Shown here piece after piece: positions 52,027 through 60,947 of a stretch of 64,000 nt of DNA. This DNA is from Acidobacteriota bacterium (GTDB lineage Bacteria; Acidobacteriota; Blastocatellia; Pyrinomonadales; Pyrinomonadaceae), in assembly GCA_023389035.1 (NCBI GenBank), contig JAEWFC010000030.1:650230-714229 (forward strand). The letters run 5' to 3'. Both the position numbers and the translations under genes were made by a program. Under the pieces are notes generated by a model. The model was given only the letters and a program-made list of their open reading frames with translations. It had not been told where the DNA came from and made no database searches. Position 1 is the stretch's first letter. Every line of letters begins with the position of its first letter.

Positions 52027-52554
52027 TTAGTTGGGCATTACAACGGTGTCGATCACGTGGATGACGCCGTTCGAACCCTTGAGGTCAACCGCTGTTACAG
52101 TCGAGCGGCCGCCTTTTTCGTCCATCAGAACAACGTTCTTACCGTCCATCATCGCCCATAGCTTGCCGCCTGAGACGGTGGTGAGCTCTGCCTTTCCGTT
52201 GCCGGCCTTGATCGCCTTAGCGACTGCTTTCGAATCGAGCTTGCCCGCAACGACGTGGTACGTCAGGACCTTTGAAAGCGTGCCTTTGTTCTCAGGCTTT
52301 AGAAGCGTATCGACCGTTCCTGCGGGCAGCTTGCTGAAAGCACCATTGACCGGTGCGAAAACTGTGAACGGACCCGCACCCTGCAGTGTCGTGACCAGAT
52401 CTGCCGCCTGGACCGCTGCAACGAGTGTCGTATGGTCTGCTGAGCCGACCGCTATATCAACGATCGTCTTATCCTTACCCTGAGCCGAGACATCGGCTGC
52501 ACCAACGAATGCCACCATTGCGAACGCAAAAACTGCAAATAATACTTTTTTCAT
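52027..52554 (-). CDS. Secreted fasciclin-domain protein
   Basis: 175 residues. Signal peptide (KKVLFAVFAFAMVAFVGAADVSAQ), then one FAS1 domain: TIVDIAVGSADHTTLVAAVQAADLV, GPFTVFAPVNGAFSKLP, LTYHVVAGKLDS, GVIHVIDTVVMPN (the H1 and H2 conserved stretches). Fasciclin proteins act in adhesion at the cell surface or periplasm. Single gene with its own terminator. Confidence 0.93.
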   Translation of the reverse strand: MKKVLFAVFAFAMVAFVGAADVSAQGKDKTIVDIAVGSADHTTLVAAVQAADLVTTLQGAGPFTVFAPVNGAFSKLPAGTVDTLLKPENKGTLSKVLTYHVVAGKLDSKAVAKAIKAGNGKAELTTVSGGKLWAMMDGKNVVLMDEKGGRSTVTAVDLKGSNGVIHVIDTVVMPN

Positions 52555-52725
52555 AACAATTCTCCCTTAGTTCGTAGATTTACTTTCCAAAAGGAACTTC
52601 CCTTTGTCACAGTTTTCGGTAGGGCGTGCGGAACGGATTCAGAAAGTTTTTGGCGCAGTGTAACTAACCTTATCTAGCGATGTTCGGTTATTATGTTGAG
52701 GATCCGCGAACCAACGCATTTACAT

Positions 52726-54270
52726 ATGAAGAAGATAAGAATTCCGTTTTTCGCTGCGGGCATGCTGCTGCTGGCCGCTTCGGTCCAATTTGCTCAGACC
52801 CTCGAGCAGAAGATCGCCGAGATCGACAGCTATGCACAAAAGGTCGTCGCGACGCATGGCGGCCCCGGAATGGCGATCGCTATCGTTAAGGACGGGAATG
52901 TCGCCATGGCTAAAGGGTACGGCACCCGCGAACTCGGCAAGGACGCACCGGTAAACGCGGACACTGTCTTTGCGATCGCGTCCAACTCAAAGGCCTTCAC
53001 GACCGCCGCACTCGCTATTCTTGTCGACGAGAGAAAGCTCAATTGGGACGACAAGGTGGCGAAATATCTGCCTGATTTTAGGATGTACGATCCGTGGGTT
53101 ACTAACGAGCTGACGGTCCGCGACCTGGTAACGCACCGCGTCGGGCTCGATACTTTCAGCGGCGACCTGTTGTGGTACGAGACGACCTATAAGCCCGAGG
53201 AAATTCTCGAGCGGGTCCGCCACCTAAAGCCGGTTTCGAGCTTTCGCACCCGGTACGGCTATCAGAACCTGATGTTCATCGCCGCGGGTGAAATAGTCGA
53301 AAAGCTCTCGGGTAAGTCTTGGTGTGCCTTCGTAAAGGAGCGCATTCTTGATCCGTTGGATATGGACCGTACGACCTGCAGCGTTAACGATCTGCCCGAT
53401 AATGCTGCGTTTCCGCATAACGAATCCGGCGGGAAGCTTCGCGTGCTTCATCGCGGCAACGTCGACGGATCATCATCAGCCGCGGCTCTGAACTCATCCG
53501 TGAATGACCTGACAAAATGGCTTCGCACACAGCTCGGACGAGGCAAGTTTGGCGATAAGCAGATATTCAGTGAGGCTCAGGCGTGGCAAATGCATCAGCC
53601 GTATTTTTCTCAGCAGATCAGCGAGAACGCCTGGAAAACCAACCCGACACGCCATTTCTCAGGCGTCGCGATGGGCTGGTTCGTTTACGACTATCACGGA
53701 CGCAAGATCATCAATCATAGCGGCGGGCTGGACGGAATGCTGTCGTATACCGTTCTGATCCCCGAGGAGAACGTCGGCTTCGTGGTGCTTACTAACAGCG
53801 AATCTCCGGCATTTATCGTGATGATGAACAAAATACGCGACGTTTTTGTCGGTGCTCCGGCACGTGACTGGAATGCTGAGGCTGCAGAGAACACCAAACG
53901 GAGTAAAGCCGCCGCGGACGAGACTGTGAAAAAGGTCGACGCAACGCGGATCAGCGGCACCACACCTTCGCTCGCACTTTCTGGCTACACCGGAACCTAT
54001 AGCGACAAGCTTTACGGCGATATTAAGGTAACTGAGGAGAACGGAAAGCTCGTGATGCGGTTCTTGCCGTCGCCGAATTTCGTCGCGGACCTGGAGCATT
54101 GGCACTACAGCACGTTCGTCATCCGCTGGCGGCCATCGGTCGCGTACAATTTCCCTCGCGGATTCGTGACATTCACCATCGATAAGGACGGTAAGGCTGA
54201 CGAGATGAAGATCGACCAGCCAAACAACGATTTTTGGTTCTATGAGCTTGCTCCGCGGCGCTTAAAGTAG
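52726..54270 (+). CDS. Secreted serine beta-lactamase-like hydrolase with C-terminal DUF3471-like domain
   Basis: 514 residues from ATG 52726. Signal peptide (PFFAAGMLLLAASVQFAQ). Ser-x-x-Lys in IASNSKAFTTAALA (about 89), Tyr-x-Asn in RYGYQNLMF, and HSGGLDGM as the third box. About residues 395-514 form a small beta domain (LSGYTGTYSDKLYGDIKVTEENGKL) typical of DUF3471. The third such hydrolase in the window. Confidence 0.9.
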   Translation: MKKIRIPFFAAGMLLLAASVQFAQTLEQKIAEIDSYAQKVVATHGGPGMAIAIVKDGNVAMAKGYGTRELGKDAPVNADTVFAIASNSKAFTTAALAILVDERKLNWDDKVAKYLPDFRMYDPWVTNELTVRDLVTHRVGLDTFSGDLLWYETTYKPEEILERVRHLKPVSSFRTRYGYQNLMFIAAGEIVEKLSGKSWCAFVKERILDPLDMDRTTCSVNDLPDNAAFPHNESGGKLRVLHRGNVDGSSSAAALNSSVNDLTKWLRTQLGRGKFGDKQIFSEAQAWQMHQPYFSQQISENAWKTNPTRHFSGVAMGWFVYDYHGRKIINHSGGLDGMLSYTVLIPEENVGFVVLTNSESPAFIVMMNKIRDVFVGAPARDWNAEAAENTKRSKAAADETVKKVDATRISGTTPSLALSGYTGTYSDKLYGDIKVTEENGKLVMRFLPSPNFVADLEHWHYSTFVIRWRPSVAYNFPRGFVTFTIDKDGKADEMKIDQPNNDFWFYELAPRRLK

Positions 54271-54311
54271 AAATTTCTCGACATCCTGGTGCTTCGCGGG
54301 TAAGATTTTGG

Positions 54312-54317
54312 TATAGT
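54312..54317 (+). promoter_or_regulatory. Extended -10 element before the TITIAE mini-genes
   Basis: TGGTATAGT: TG-n-TATAGT, an extended -10; no convincing -35. It lies about 50 nt before the first mini-gene start. Confidence 0.4.
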
Positions 54318-54368
54318 CTCAGTTCGCTCAGTGGTTCCACGTGCCCAACACAATGGAGGATTGCCCCT

Positions 54369-54530
54369 ATGCCAGATGAAAAAGAAATAGAACTCGAACA
54401 GCCATCGACCACAAAAGTATTAACCGTCAAAGTTGAGGATCCGAATGGCGACTCAACACCGGGAGTGCCGATAGTTATCGAGTTGATGAGCCGTGACGGA
54501 AAGATACTCACGATCACGATAGCGGAGTAA
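54369..54530 (+). CDS. TITIAE mini-gene A (53 residues)
   Basis: From ATG 54369, with a GGAGG 11 nt upstream. The product is an acidic start (MPDEKEIELEQPSTTK), then VLTVKVEDPNGDSTPGVPIVIELM, and the C-terminal IL TITIAE (the last six residues). The frame is too short for usual gene cut-offs but is supported by the SD, tight spacing (2 bp) to the next and the shared peptide. No family recognised. Confidence 0.7.
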   Translation: MPDEKEIELEQPSTTKVLTVKVEDPNGDSTPGVPIVIELMSRDGKILTITIAE

Positions 54531-54532
54531 CA

Positions 54533-54667
54533 ATGCAAGACGATCAGGATAAGGAACCGCAAGAAAATAGCGCAAAGCCGACGATCACGATCGCTGAGGA
54601 CGAACTCGATTCCCCGGAAAGGGAAGAGAAAAAACCGACCATCACTATCGCTGAAAAGAACGGTTAA
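54533..54667 (+). CDS. TITIAE mini-gene B (44 residues)
   Basis: ATG 54533, whose SD (GGAG) lies at the end of gene A. Highly charged (MQDDQDKEPQENSAK) with two copies of the peptide: AKPTITIAEDE and KKPTITIAEKNG. It is 2 bp after gene A, so clearly cotranscribed. Probably unstructured except for the repeated strand-like motif. Confidence 0.7.
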   Translation: MQDDQDKEPQENSAKPTITIAEDELDSPEREEKKPTITIAEKNG

Positions 54668-54704
54668 GATCTAAGAAACCCAAGTTAGGAGAAGAAACTA
54701 GTTA

Positions 54705-54989
54705 ATGTCAGAAGAAGCAGTAAAGCAGGCTGAGGCCGCCGAGGAAACGGCAGCAAAGCCGACCATTACGATCGCAGAAAAAGAAGGCGGTGAAACCGCT
54801 GCCGAAACAGCGGCAGAACCGGTGGCTGAGACGCCTGCCGAGCCGGAAGATATCCATTATCAAGCCGTCGAGAAAGAAGGCAGCGTGACCGCTATCTGGG
54901 AGATGCAGGGACAAAAGCACCTTCGCACGATCGATCCTCGATCAAACGAAGGCAAGCAGATCCTGGCACTCTTCGAAACAGCCGCTTAA
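54705..54989 (+). CDS. TITIAE mini-gene C (94 residues)
   Basis: ATG 54705 with AGGAGAAG upstream. Acidic Ala/Glu-rich N-terminus containing AAKPTITIAEKEGG (about 17-30), then a Glu/Thr/Pro-rich stretch (ETAAETAAEPVAETPAEPED) and a folded-looking C-terminal part (IHYQAVEKEGSVTAIWEMQ, HLRTIDPRSNEGKQILALF). The shared KPTITIAE links it to A and B. Ends at a strong terminator. Confidence 0.75.
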   Translation: MSEEAVKQAEAAEETAAKPTITIAEKEGGETAAETAAEPVAETPAEPEDIHYQAVEKEGSVTAIWEMQGQKHLRTIDPRSNEGKQILALFETAA

Positions 54990-55013
54990 GGAACTCGAGC
55001 GATCAAAGATCAG

Positions 55014-55054
55014 CACGAACGCACGCGATCGATCTTGCGGGTGTTCGTGTTTTT
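55014..55054 (+). terminator. Rho-independent terminator after the TITIAE genes
   Basis: CACGAAC...GTTCGTG stem (extendable to about 13 bp with one mismatch and one wobble) followed by TTTTT. 25 bp after gene C stop. Confidence 0.8.
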
Positions 55055-55071
55055 CTGCGCCTCGCCATAGT

Positions 55072-55884
55072 TCACAAGCCCAACTCGGCCGGCCACAGAT
55101 CGCCGGGAACATCCGACGTCGAAATCGTTCGGCCGTTAAACTCTGCGACCTCGCAGATACCGATCCCGGCTGAGGTCATAAAGATGGCATCGGCACGGTC
55201 GAGCTCTCCGGCCTCGGCCTCTACCTCTTCGCATTCGATATTTTCGAGCACGTGCTCGCGGGTCGTTCCCGTAAGGCAGCCCGTAGAAAGCGAGGGTGTG
55301 TACCACTTATCCGACCGTTGCCAAAATACATTCGACATACAGCCTGAGGTAATCTGCCCGCGTTCGTTCAGCCGGATGGCCTCGTTAAATCCAAACTTGT
55401 TGGCCGCCCCGATGGCCAAAATGTTGTCGAGGTAGTTGCAAGACTTCACGCCCGCGAGCGGCGACCGCGAGTTAACACTGTATGTCGACAAGGCCACACG
55501 AAACGGCTCGTCCCGAATTTGACGGTTGCCGGTGATGATCGAAACGATAAGCTCTCGATCAACCGCCGCGGGCCATATCGCGGAGGAGCGTCCGTCGTAG
55601 AGCGTTATTCTTGCACGGCCGCTATGGATGCTATTCGCGGCCAACAGTTCGAGCACGCCGGCAAACAGATCGCCCTCGTTCAGGCCTTCGGTCGCAAGCC
55701 CGACCGCTACGGCGTTTTGCATCAGCCGCCGCCAATGCTTATCCCACAGGAACGGCTTCCTGTCTATGATCGCTAGGCTGGTGAAGATTCCCTTGCCATA
55801 CAGCCCTGCCGATGAAATCATAGGCAAGGCCGCATCGCTTGCCGCGATCAGCTTTCCGTTGAGAGAGGCCCAATTGTGCATCAA
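55072..55884 (-). CDS. Class IV PLP aminotransferase (PabC/BCAT-like)
   Basis: 270 residues. SSAGLYGKGIFTSL, ARITLYDG, GVKSCNYLDNILAIG (the catalytic Lys), NERGQITSGCMSNVFWQ and STGCLTGTTREHVLE are the fold-type IV aminotransferase motifs. The group includes 4-amino-4-deoxychorismate lyase, D-amino-acid aminotransferase and BCATs; the short length favours an ADC-lyase-like or D-AAT-like member. Substrate not decidable. Divergent from the DUF1287 gene, 7 bp between starts. Confidence 0.88.
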   Translation of the reverse strand: MMHNWASLNGKLIAASDAALPMISSAGLYGKGIFTSLAIIDRKPFLWDKHWRRLMQNAVAVGLATEGLNEGDLFAGVLELLAANSIHSGRARITLYDGRSSAIWPAAVDRELIVSIITGNRQIRDEPFRVALSTYSVNSRSPLAGVKSCNYLDNILAIGAANKFGFNEAIRLNERGQITSGCMSNVFWQRSDKWYTPSLSTGCLTGTTREHVLENIECEEVEAEAGELDRADAIFMTSAGIGICEVAEFNGRTISTSDVPGDLWPAELGL

Positions 55885-55891
55885 TAGAATT

Positions 55892-56575
55892 ATGGCGAGG
55901 TTTTCGAAAAACGAAAGCGGCCTTAGGACTTACCGGATCTTGCTCGTCACGCTAAGCGTCCTATTCGCATGTGCGTGCGGGGCGAACGTTTCTGAAAATC
56001 GTGACGCAGTTGCCGCGACTGCCGTCGAAGAACCGGCCGTTTCTGAGATCGCTTCGCCGCAGATTCGCAGCGTTCTGGAGAGTGCGATGCGCCAGACCTC
56101 GGTCACCACAAATTACACACAGGAATATTTCACGATCGGATATCCCGGCGGCGATGTGCCGGCGGAAACCGGTGCGTGTACCGACGTGGTGGTCAGGGCA
56201 CTGCGCGCAGCCGGCGTCGATCTGCAGCAAAAGGTGCACGAAGACATGCGTGCGAATTTCGCAAACTATCCCAAGAAATGGGGACTTTCAAAGCCGGATA
56301 CAAATATCGACCATCGGCGCGTCCCGAACCTGCAGACTTACTTCACACGCCACGGAAAGCAACTTCCCATAACTGAAGACCAAATTAATTTCCAGCCCGG
56401 CGACATCGTTTCTTGGGACCTGGACGGAAAGGGAATGACGCACATCGGTATCGTCTCAAACCGCCGAAACCCGCAAAACGGCAGATACCTGATCGTGCAC
56501 AATATCGGCAGCGGCACACGGCTGGAGGACCGGCTTTTCGATTGGAAGATCACCGGGCACTACCGATACTTCTAA
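55892..56575 (+). CDS. DUF1287 lipoprotein
   Basis: 227 residues from ATG 55892. Signal with lipobox LFAC (RILLVTLSVLFACACG). DUF1287 features follow: TNYTQEYFTIGYPGGDVPAETGACTDVVVRALRAAGVDLQ, HRRVPNLQTYFTRHGKQLP, QPGDIVSWDLDGKGMTHIGIVSN and YLIVHNIGSGTRLEDRLF. The conserved Cys, His and Asp/Asn suggest an NlpC/P60-like fold with a possible amidase role; catalytic role untested. Its start codon is almost back-to-back with the aminotransferase start. Confidence 0.88.
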   Translation: MARFSKNESGLRTYRILLVTLSVLFACACGANVSENRDAVAATAVEEPAVSEIASPQIRSVLESAMRQTSVTTNYTQEYFTIGYPGGDVPAETGACTDVVVRALRAAGVDLQQKVHEDMRANFANYPKKWGLSKPDTNIDHRRVPNLQTYFTRHGKQLPITEDQINFQPGDIVSWDLDGKGMTHIGIVSNRRNPQNGRYLIVHNIGSGTRLEDRLFDWKITGHYRYF

Positions 56576-57565
56576 TTATTGCGCGGACGGCTCCGGAAAT
56601 GCCTCGACATCCTTCGGGTCATGGCAGAATCTCGTCACGACCTCGGTGAAGACATCGCTTTTCTCTTCCTGCGGGACGTGTCCGCAATCCTTGATCATCA
56701 CCAGCCGCGACTGCACGATCGAATCGTACAACGTATGGGCGTGCCTTGTCGGGATTATCCTGTCGTCCTCGCCCCAAATGATGAGCGTGGGCTGTCGTAT
56801 CAGGTGAGCGTCCTGCTCTATACGGTTGGCGTGCCAATTTCGCGAGGTCGCAAGGATCGCACGGTGCGCCTCAGCATTCGTCAGCGGCCGCTGCACGTTC
56901 GCGAGCCGGTCATCCGTCACAAGTGAATGATTCGCTGGTGCCAGCGTCTTGTGCATGCGCATTCTCATAAAGCTTTTAGAATCAATGAGAAACGGCGTAA
57001 TGACCTCGCCGATCGCGGGTATCGACGCGAGCTTTAGGATCGGATGATTTCTTACATCGTCATTGATCACAGCATCGACCAAGACGAGTTTTTGAACTCG
57101 CGCCGGATAGTCGAGTGCGAGTGTGGCCGCTACCGCACCGCCATACGAACTGCCGACCACGACCGCGCTGCCGATGCCCTCGCGGTCCATGAATCGCGAT
57201 ATCATACGTGCCTGGCTGTCGATCGTGTAATCAAACGAAGCGGGCTTGGCCGAATATCCGAAGCCCAGCATATCCGGAACGATCACGTGAAAACCGGCCT
57301 CAGCGAACATCGGGGCGACGGTCTTCCAAACATACGCTGATGCCGTGTAGCCGTGCAGCAGTATCATCGGCGGGTTTGAGCGTTCACCAAATTCCTGGTA
57401 GTGGACGCGAGCTCCGTCGACCGTAACAAAATGCGAGTGGTCAGCGTGCGGCAGGTGCTGCGAGACGCGTTCCCATTCGACCGTACGCGGCCGGGCGATC
57501 ATCTTAACGGCTACCGCTGCGGCAAGCCCGCCGCCGACTGCTAACGCCAGATTCCGTGTCTTCAT
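56576..57565 (-). CDS. Membrane-anchored alpha/beta hydrolase
   Basis: 329 residues. N-terminal hydrophobic stretch (LALAVGGGLAAAVAVKMIA), then the fold: PPMILLHGYTASAYVWKTV (oxyanion), VVVGSSYGGAVAATLA (nucleophile Ser in G-S-S-Y-G), IIWGEDDRIIPTRHA (Asp) and CGHVPQEEKS (His). Haloalkane-dehalogenase/epoxide-hydrolase-like general hydrolase; substrate unknown. Directly after DUF1287, convergent. Confidence 0.88.
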   Translation of the reverse strand: MKTRNLALAVGGGLAAAVAVKMIARPRTVEWERVSQHLPHADHSHFVTVDGARVHYQEFGERSNPPMILLHGYTASAYVWKTVAPMFAEAGFHVIVPDMLGFGYSAKPASFDYTIDSQARMISRFMDREGIGSAVVVGSSYGGAVAATLALDYPARVQKLVLVDAVINDDVRNHPILKLASIPAIGEVITPFLIDSKSFMRMRMHKTLAPANHSLVTDDRLANVQRPLTNAEAHRAILATSRNWHANRIEQDAHLIRQPTLIIWGEDDRIIPTRHAHTLYDSIVQSRLVMIKDCGHVPQEEKSDVFTEVVTRFCHDPKDVEAFPEPSAQ

Positions 57566-57587
57566 ATAAGCTCCTTAGCTCGGTATC

Positions 57588-58484
57588 TTAACTCAAAACT
57601 ATCTTTGGGCGGATGGAATTCTCGGCTTCGACAAACGCTCCGATCGCTATCAGCTCACCGTCGCTTGCCGTCATTCTTATCGGCCCCGCGTCCGCAACAT
57701 CTCCGCTATAGATCCGCGTCGACATTCCGTTCCGCGTCTTCTCAATGCGATCGTCCGGCAGCGAAAAAATGGGCAGATGTTCAACCGCCTGTTCGATCGG
57801 CAGTATCAGGTCCTGCGGCCGCTCGGTCTCAGCTAGCGTGTCTAACGTCACTGCCTCTTCGATACTGAAACGGCCCGCCCGCGTCCGACGCAATGCGGTC
57901 AGATGTGCACCCGTCCCGGCAGCTCGGCCGATATCTTCGGCCAACGTCCTGATGTAAGTTCCCGCGGAGCAGGTGACGTTCAATAGCCGCTCATCACGTC
58001 GTTCGGCCGGTGTGATATCGATATCTTTTATACTGACCTCTGCCGCCTTCCTTTCGATCTCGATACCCTTTCTGGCCAGCTCGTAGAGCTTCTTCCCTTC
58101 GACCTTTTTTGCCGAGTACATCGGCGGCGTCTGCAAAATATCCCCGCGGAACGGCCTTAGTATCGCCCCCCAATCCGCGCTATCTAGCGTACGTTCTATC
58201 TCATCAGCGGTAAACTTGCTTGCTGTAGTAACCGTACCTGTCGGATCGCCGGTGTCGGTCTCGGAGCCAAATCGCACGGTCGCTTGATAACTCTTTCCAT
58301 CTTTATCCAGGAACTGAGCGAGCCGCGTCGCTTTACCGATCAGCAGCACCATCACACCCGTCGCGAAAGGATCGAGCGTACCTGTGTGTCCGATACGCTT
58401 CGTGCCTAATATCCGCCGCACGCGTCCGACCACCTGGTGCGATGTGATGCCCTCGGGTTTATCTATGACGAGAAGTCCGTCCAT
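57588..58484 (-). CDS. truB: tRNA pseudouridine(55) synthase TruB
   Basis: 298 residues. GLLVIDKPEGITSHQVVGRVR, RIGHTGTLDPFATGVMVLLIGKAT (catalytic Asp in TLDPFATG), TPPMYSAKKVEGKKLYELAR and SAGTYIRTLAEDIG. It makes Psi55 in the T loop. The C-terminal extra part may be a PUA-like or TruB_C. Divergent from recX, the starts 69 bp apart. Confidence 0.96.
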   Translation of the reverse strand: MDGLLVIDKPEGITSHQVVGRVRRILGTKRIGHTGTLDPFATGVMVLLIGKATRLAQFLDKDGKSYQATVRFGSETDTGDPTGTVTTASKFTADEIERTLDSADWGAILRPFRGDILQTPPMYSAKKVEGKKLYELARKGIEIERKAAEVSIKDIDITPAERRDERLLNVTCSAGTYIRTLAEDIGRAAGTGAHLTALRRTRAGRFSIEEAVTLDTLAETERPQDLILPIEQAVEHLPIFSLPDDRIEKTRNGMSTRIYSGDVADAGPIRMTASDGELIAIGAFVEAENSIRPKIVLS

Positions 58485-58553
58485 TGTCTAATTCTATTTC
58501 ATTGGCCCGCGATTGGTAATCATCAGGCTTGGTGTTCAATAATCGTCTCCGGA

Positions 58554-59105
58554 ATGTGGCGTAAGCGACGGCAAGAGATCAAGGACGAGGAGCGGTTCAT
58601 CAAAGACCCCGCACGCTCGCGCGAGCGGACAATGAACCGTGCCGTTAAGCTGCTCGCTGCGAAACCGCGTTCGATCGGCGAGCTGCGTGAGCGCCTGCTC
58701 GAAAAGCTGTGGACCAACGAAGAGATCGTTGACACCGTGATCGACAAGCTTCGCGAATACAATTATCTCGACGATGAACAATTCGCCCGTGACCTCGCGA
58801 TTTCAAAGCTTCGGCAAAAGCCGCAGGGCAAACGCAAGCTCAAATTCTCGATGTCACGCAAGCAGCTTAGCCCCGAAACAGTCGAGGCCGCTGTAAATGA
58901 AGCGTTCGAAAAATACTCCGAAGCCGATCTGATCGACATCGCGATCGAAAAGCGGCTTCGCATCCGCGGCATCCCGGAAACTCGCGAAGACCTTAAGAAA
59001 TTCTACGATCACCTTATGCGACAGGGTTTTGGCTACGAACTGATCAGGACGAAGCTAAACGCGGTCGCCGAAAAAGCAGAAACTGAGGACCGCGATCGAG
59101 CTTGA
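58554..59105 (+). CDS. recX: RecX regulatory protein
   Basis: 183 residues from ATG 58554. Three-helix RecX repeats: AVKLLAAKPRSIGELRERLLEK, VIDKLREYNYLDDEQFARDLAIS, LIDIAIEKRLR ... HLMRQGFGYELI. RecX modulates RecA filaments. recA is not next to it. The frame runs upstream to 58437, overlapping truB, but the family start matches 58554. No Shine-Dalgarno seen. Confidence 0.85.
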   Translation: MWRKRRQEIKDEERFIKDPARSRERTMNRAVKLLAAKPRSIGELRERLLEKLWTNEEIVDTVIDKLREYNYLDDEQFARDLAISKLRQKPQGKRKLKFSMSRKQLSPETVEAAVNEAFEKYSEADLIDIAIEKRLRIRGIPETREDLKKFYDHLMRQGFGYELIRTKLNAVAEKAETEDRDRA

Positions 59106-59159
59106 AAGCCACAAGACCTCTCTTCCAAAAAAGCGGCCTTTTCTGTATCCTTTCGAACA

Positions 59160-60947
59160 ATGTCCCCGATCGCCATCACGTTGATACTGCTGGCAGTAGC
59201 GATCATTCTATTCGCCAGCGAAAAGCTACCTGTCGATGTCGTCGGCATCTTGCTCGTGGTCGCGCTCGTGATGACGCAGGTCCTGACGGTCCAGGAAGGC
59301 CTCGCGGGTTTCGGCAACGACATCATCATTACGATCGGCGGGCTCTTCATTCTGGTCGGCGGGCTGATCAAGACCGGGCTCGTCGATCTCATCGGCCGCA
59401 GGCTGCACCGTATCGCCGGCGACAGTGAATTTGTCCTTACTGCACTTATTATGACCGTCGCAGCCGTCGCAGCGTCCGTGTTGAAAAACACGACGACAAC
59501 CGCGATGTTTCTTCCGGTCGTCATTGGCCTTGCGGCAAAGGCCAAGATCGCCCCGTCAAAACTGCTGATGCCGCTTGCGTTCGGTGCGATCCTCGGCGGC
59601 AGCTGCACGCTCATCGGCACCTCGACCAATCTCGCCGTCAGCGGAACCATCGTACGCTATGGCTACGAGCCTTTCTCGATGTTCGAGCTCACCACGGTCG
59701 GGGCATTGGTCTTTCTCGTCGGCCTGACGTACATGCTGCTCTTCGGCCGAAAGATGCTGCCTAACCGCGGCGGCGAAGATTCTCTTACGGAGCAGTACCA
59801 GATGCGTGAATACGTGTCAGAGCTGATCGTGCTGCCCGATTCCCCGCTCGTCGGCAAGACCCTCGGCGAGGCAAACATCAGCACCGATCTCGAGCTCACA
59901 GTGCTCGGTATCGTTCGCGGAGACGACCGCATTGTCGCTCCCGGCGCGTCACAGCGGATACAGCGTCGTGATTCGCTCATCGTCGAGGGCACTATCGGCG
60001 ATCTATTGCGCGTCAAAGAAGAGGTCGGGCTCGAGATCAAGCCGGATTTCGCTCTCAACGACGTTCTGCTCGAGGGCGGGAATGTCGAGCTCTTTGAGCT
60101 GATCGTAATGCGCGATTCTGAGCTGGTCGGGCAGACGCTTAAGACGCTGCGATTCAGGCAGAATTACGACCTTACCGTGCTCGCGATCAACCGCCATGGC
60201 GAGACCTTTATCAACAAGCTGAGCAACGTGATGCTCAAGTTCGGCGACGTGCTGCTGGTCCAGGGACAGCGTTCGAAGATCGAACCGCTTGTCATCGAGC
60301 GGCAGGCCTTAATGCTCGAAGATGTCTCGAAATCGACATTCCGAATCGACAAACGAAAATGGGCCCTTTCGGCATTCGCATTGTTCCTAGCGCTTTCGCT
60401 GACTAAGCTTGTCATCGGCTTTGAGGTGCCGCTGGCGATCGCGGTCATCGCAGGCGTGATGCTGCTGCTGTTCACGAAAACGGTGCGATATGCTGAGATG
60501 TACTCTTTGATAGATTTCCGTCTGCTTGTCCTGATCGCCTGTATGATGAGCTTCGGTGTAGCGATGGAAAGGACGGGAGCTGATGTTTTTCTCGCGGGTT
60601 ACATCGAGCAATACTTCCGCGAATACGGAGCTACGGCTGTGCTGGCAGGCTTTTTTGTGCTGACGGTGATACTGACGCAGCCGATGTCCAATCAGGCAGC
60701 AGCTCTGGTCGTGCTTCCGGTCGCGATAAAGACGGCGGTCGCTCTCGGACTTAACCCGCGGACGTTCATCGTCGCGGTCACTTACGCGGCGTCGTTCTCG
60801 TTCATCACGCCGCTCGAGCCTGCATGTGTGCTTATCTACACGCCCGGCCGATATTCATTCATGGACTTCGTAAAAATCGGCTCGATACTTACGATCATCG
60901 TTTTCGCGGTCGCGATCGTGCTGGTGCCGATCTTCTGGCCTTTCTAG
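59160..60947 (+). CDS. SLC13/DASS-type membrane transporter with two RCK_C domains
   Basis: 595 residues. Membrane core in two halves (about 1-215 and 400-595; KNTTTTAMFLPVVIGLA, GGSCTLIGTSTNLAVSG; FVLTVILTQPMSNQAAALVVLPVAI and TYAASFSFITPLEPACVLIYTPG), the duplicated substrate loops of the DASS family (here SNT-like STN and PMSNQ). A soluble middle segment (about 215-385) has two TrkA-C/RCK_C domains (LVGKTLGEANISTD, LVGQTLKTLRFRQN). Likely Na+- or H+-coupled anion transporter. Ends 4 bp into the convergent LPG gene. Confidence 0.88.
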   Translation: MSPIAITLILLAVAIILFASEKLPVDVVGILLVVALVMTQVLTVQEGLAGFGNDIIITIGGLFILVGGLIKTGLVDLIGRRLHRIAGDSEFVLTALIMTVAAVAASVLKNTTTTAMFLPVVIGLAAKAKIAPSKLLMPLAFGAILGGSCTLIGTSTNLAVSGTIVRYGYEPFSMFELTTVGALVFLVGLTYMLLFGRKMLPNRGGEDSLTEQYQMREYVSELIVLPDSPLVGKTLGEANISTDLELTVLGIVRGDDRIVAPGASQRIQRRDSLIVEGTIGDLLRVKEEVGLEIKPDFALNDVLLEGGNVELFELIVMRDSELVGQTLKTLRFRQNYDLTVLAINRHGETFINKLSNVMLKFGDVLLVQGQRSKIEPLVIERQALMLEDVSKSTFRIDKRKWALSAFALFLALSLTKLVIGFEVPLAIAVIAGVMLLLFTKTVRYAEMYSLIDFRLLVLIACMMSFGVAMERTGADVFLAGYIEQYFREYGATAVLAGFFVLTVILTQPMSNQAAALVVLPVAIKTAVALGLNPRTFIVAVTYAASFSFITPLEPACVLIYTPGRYSFMDFVKIGSILTIIVFAVAIVLVPIFWPF

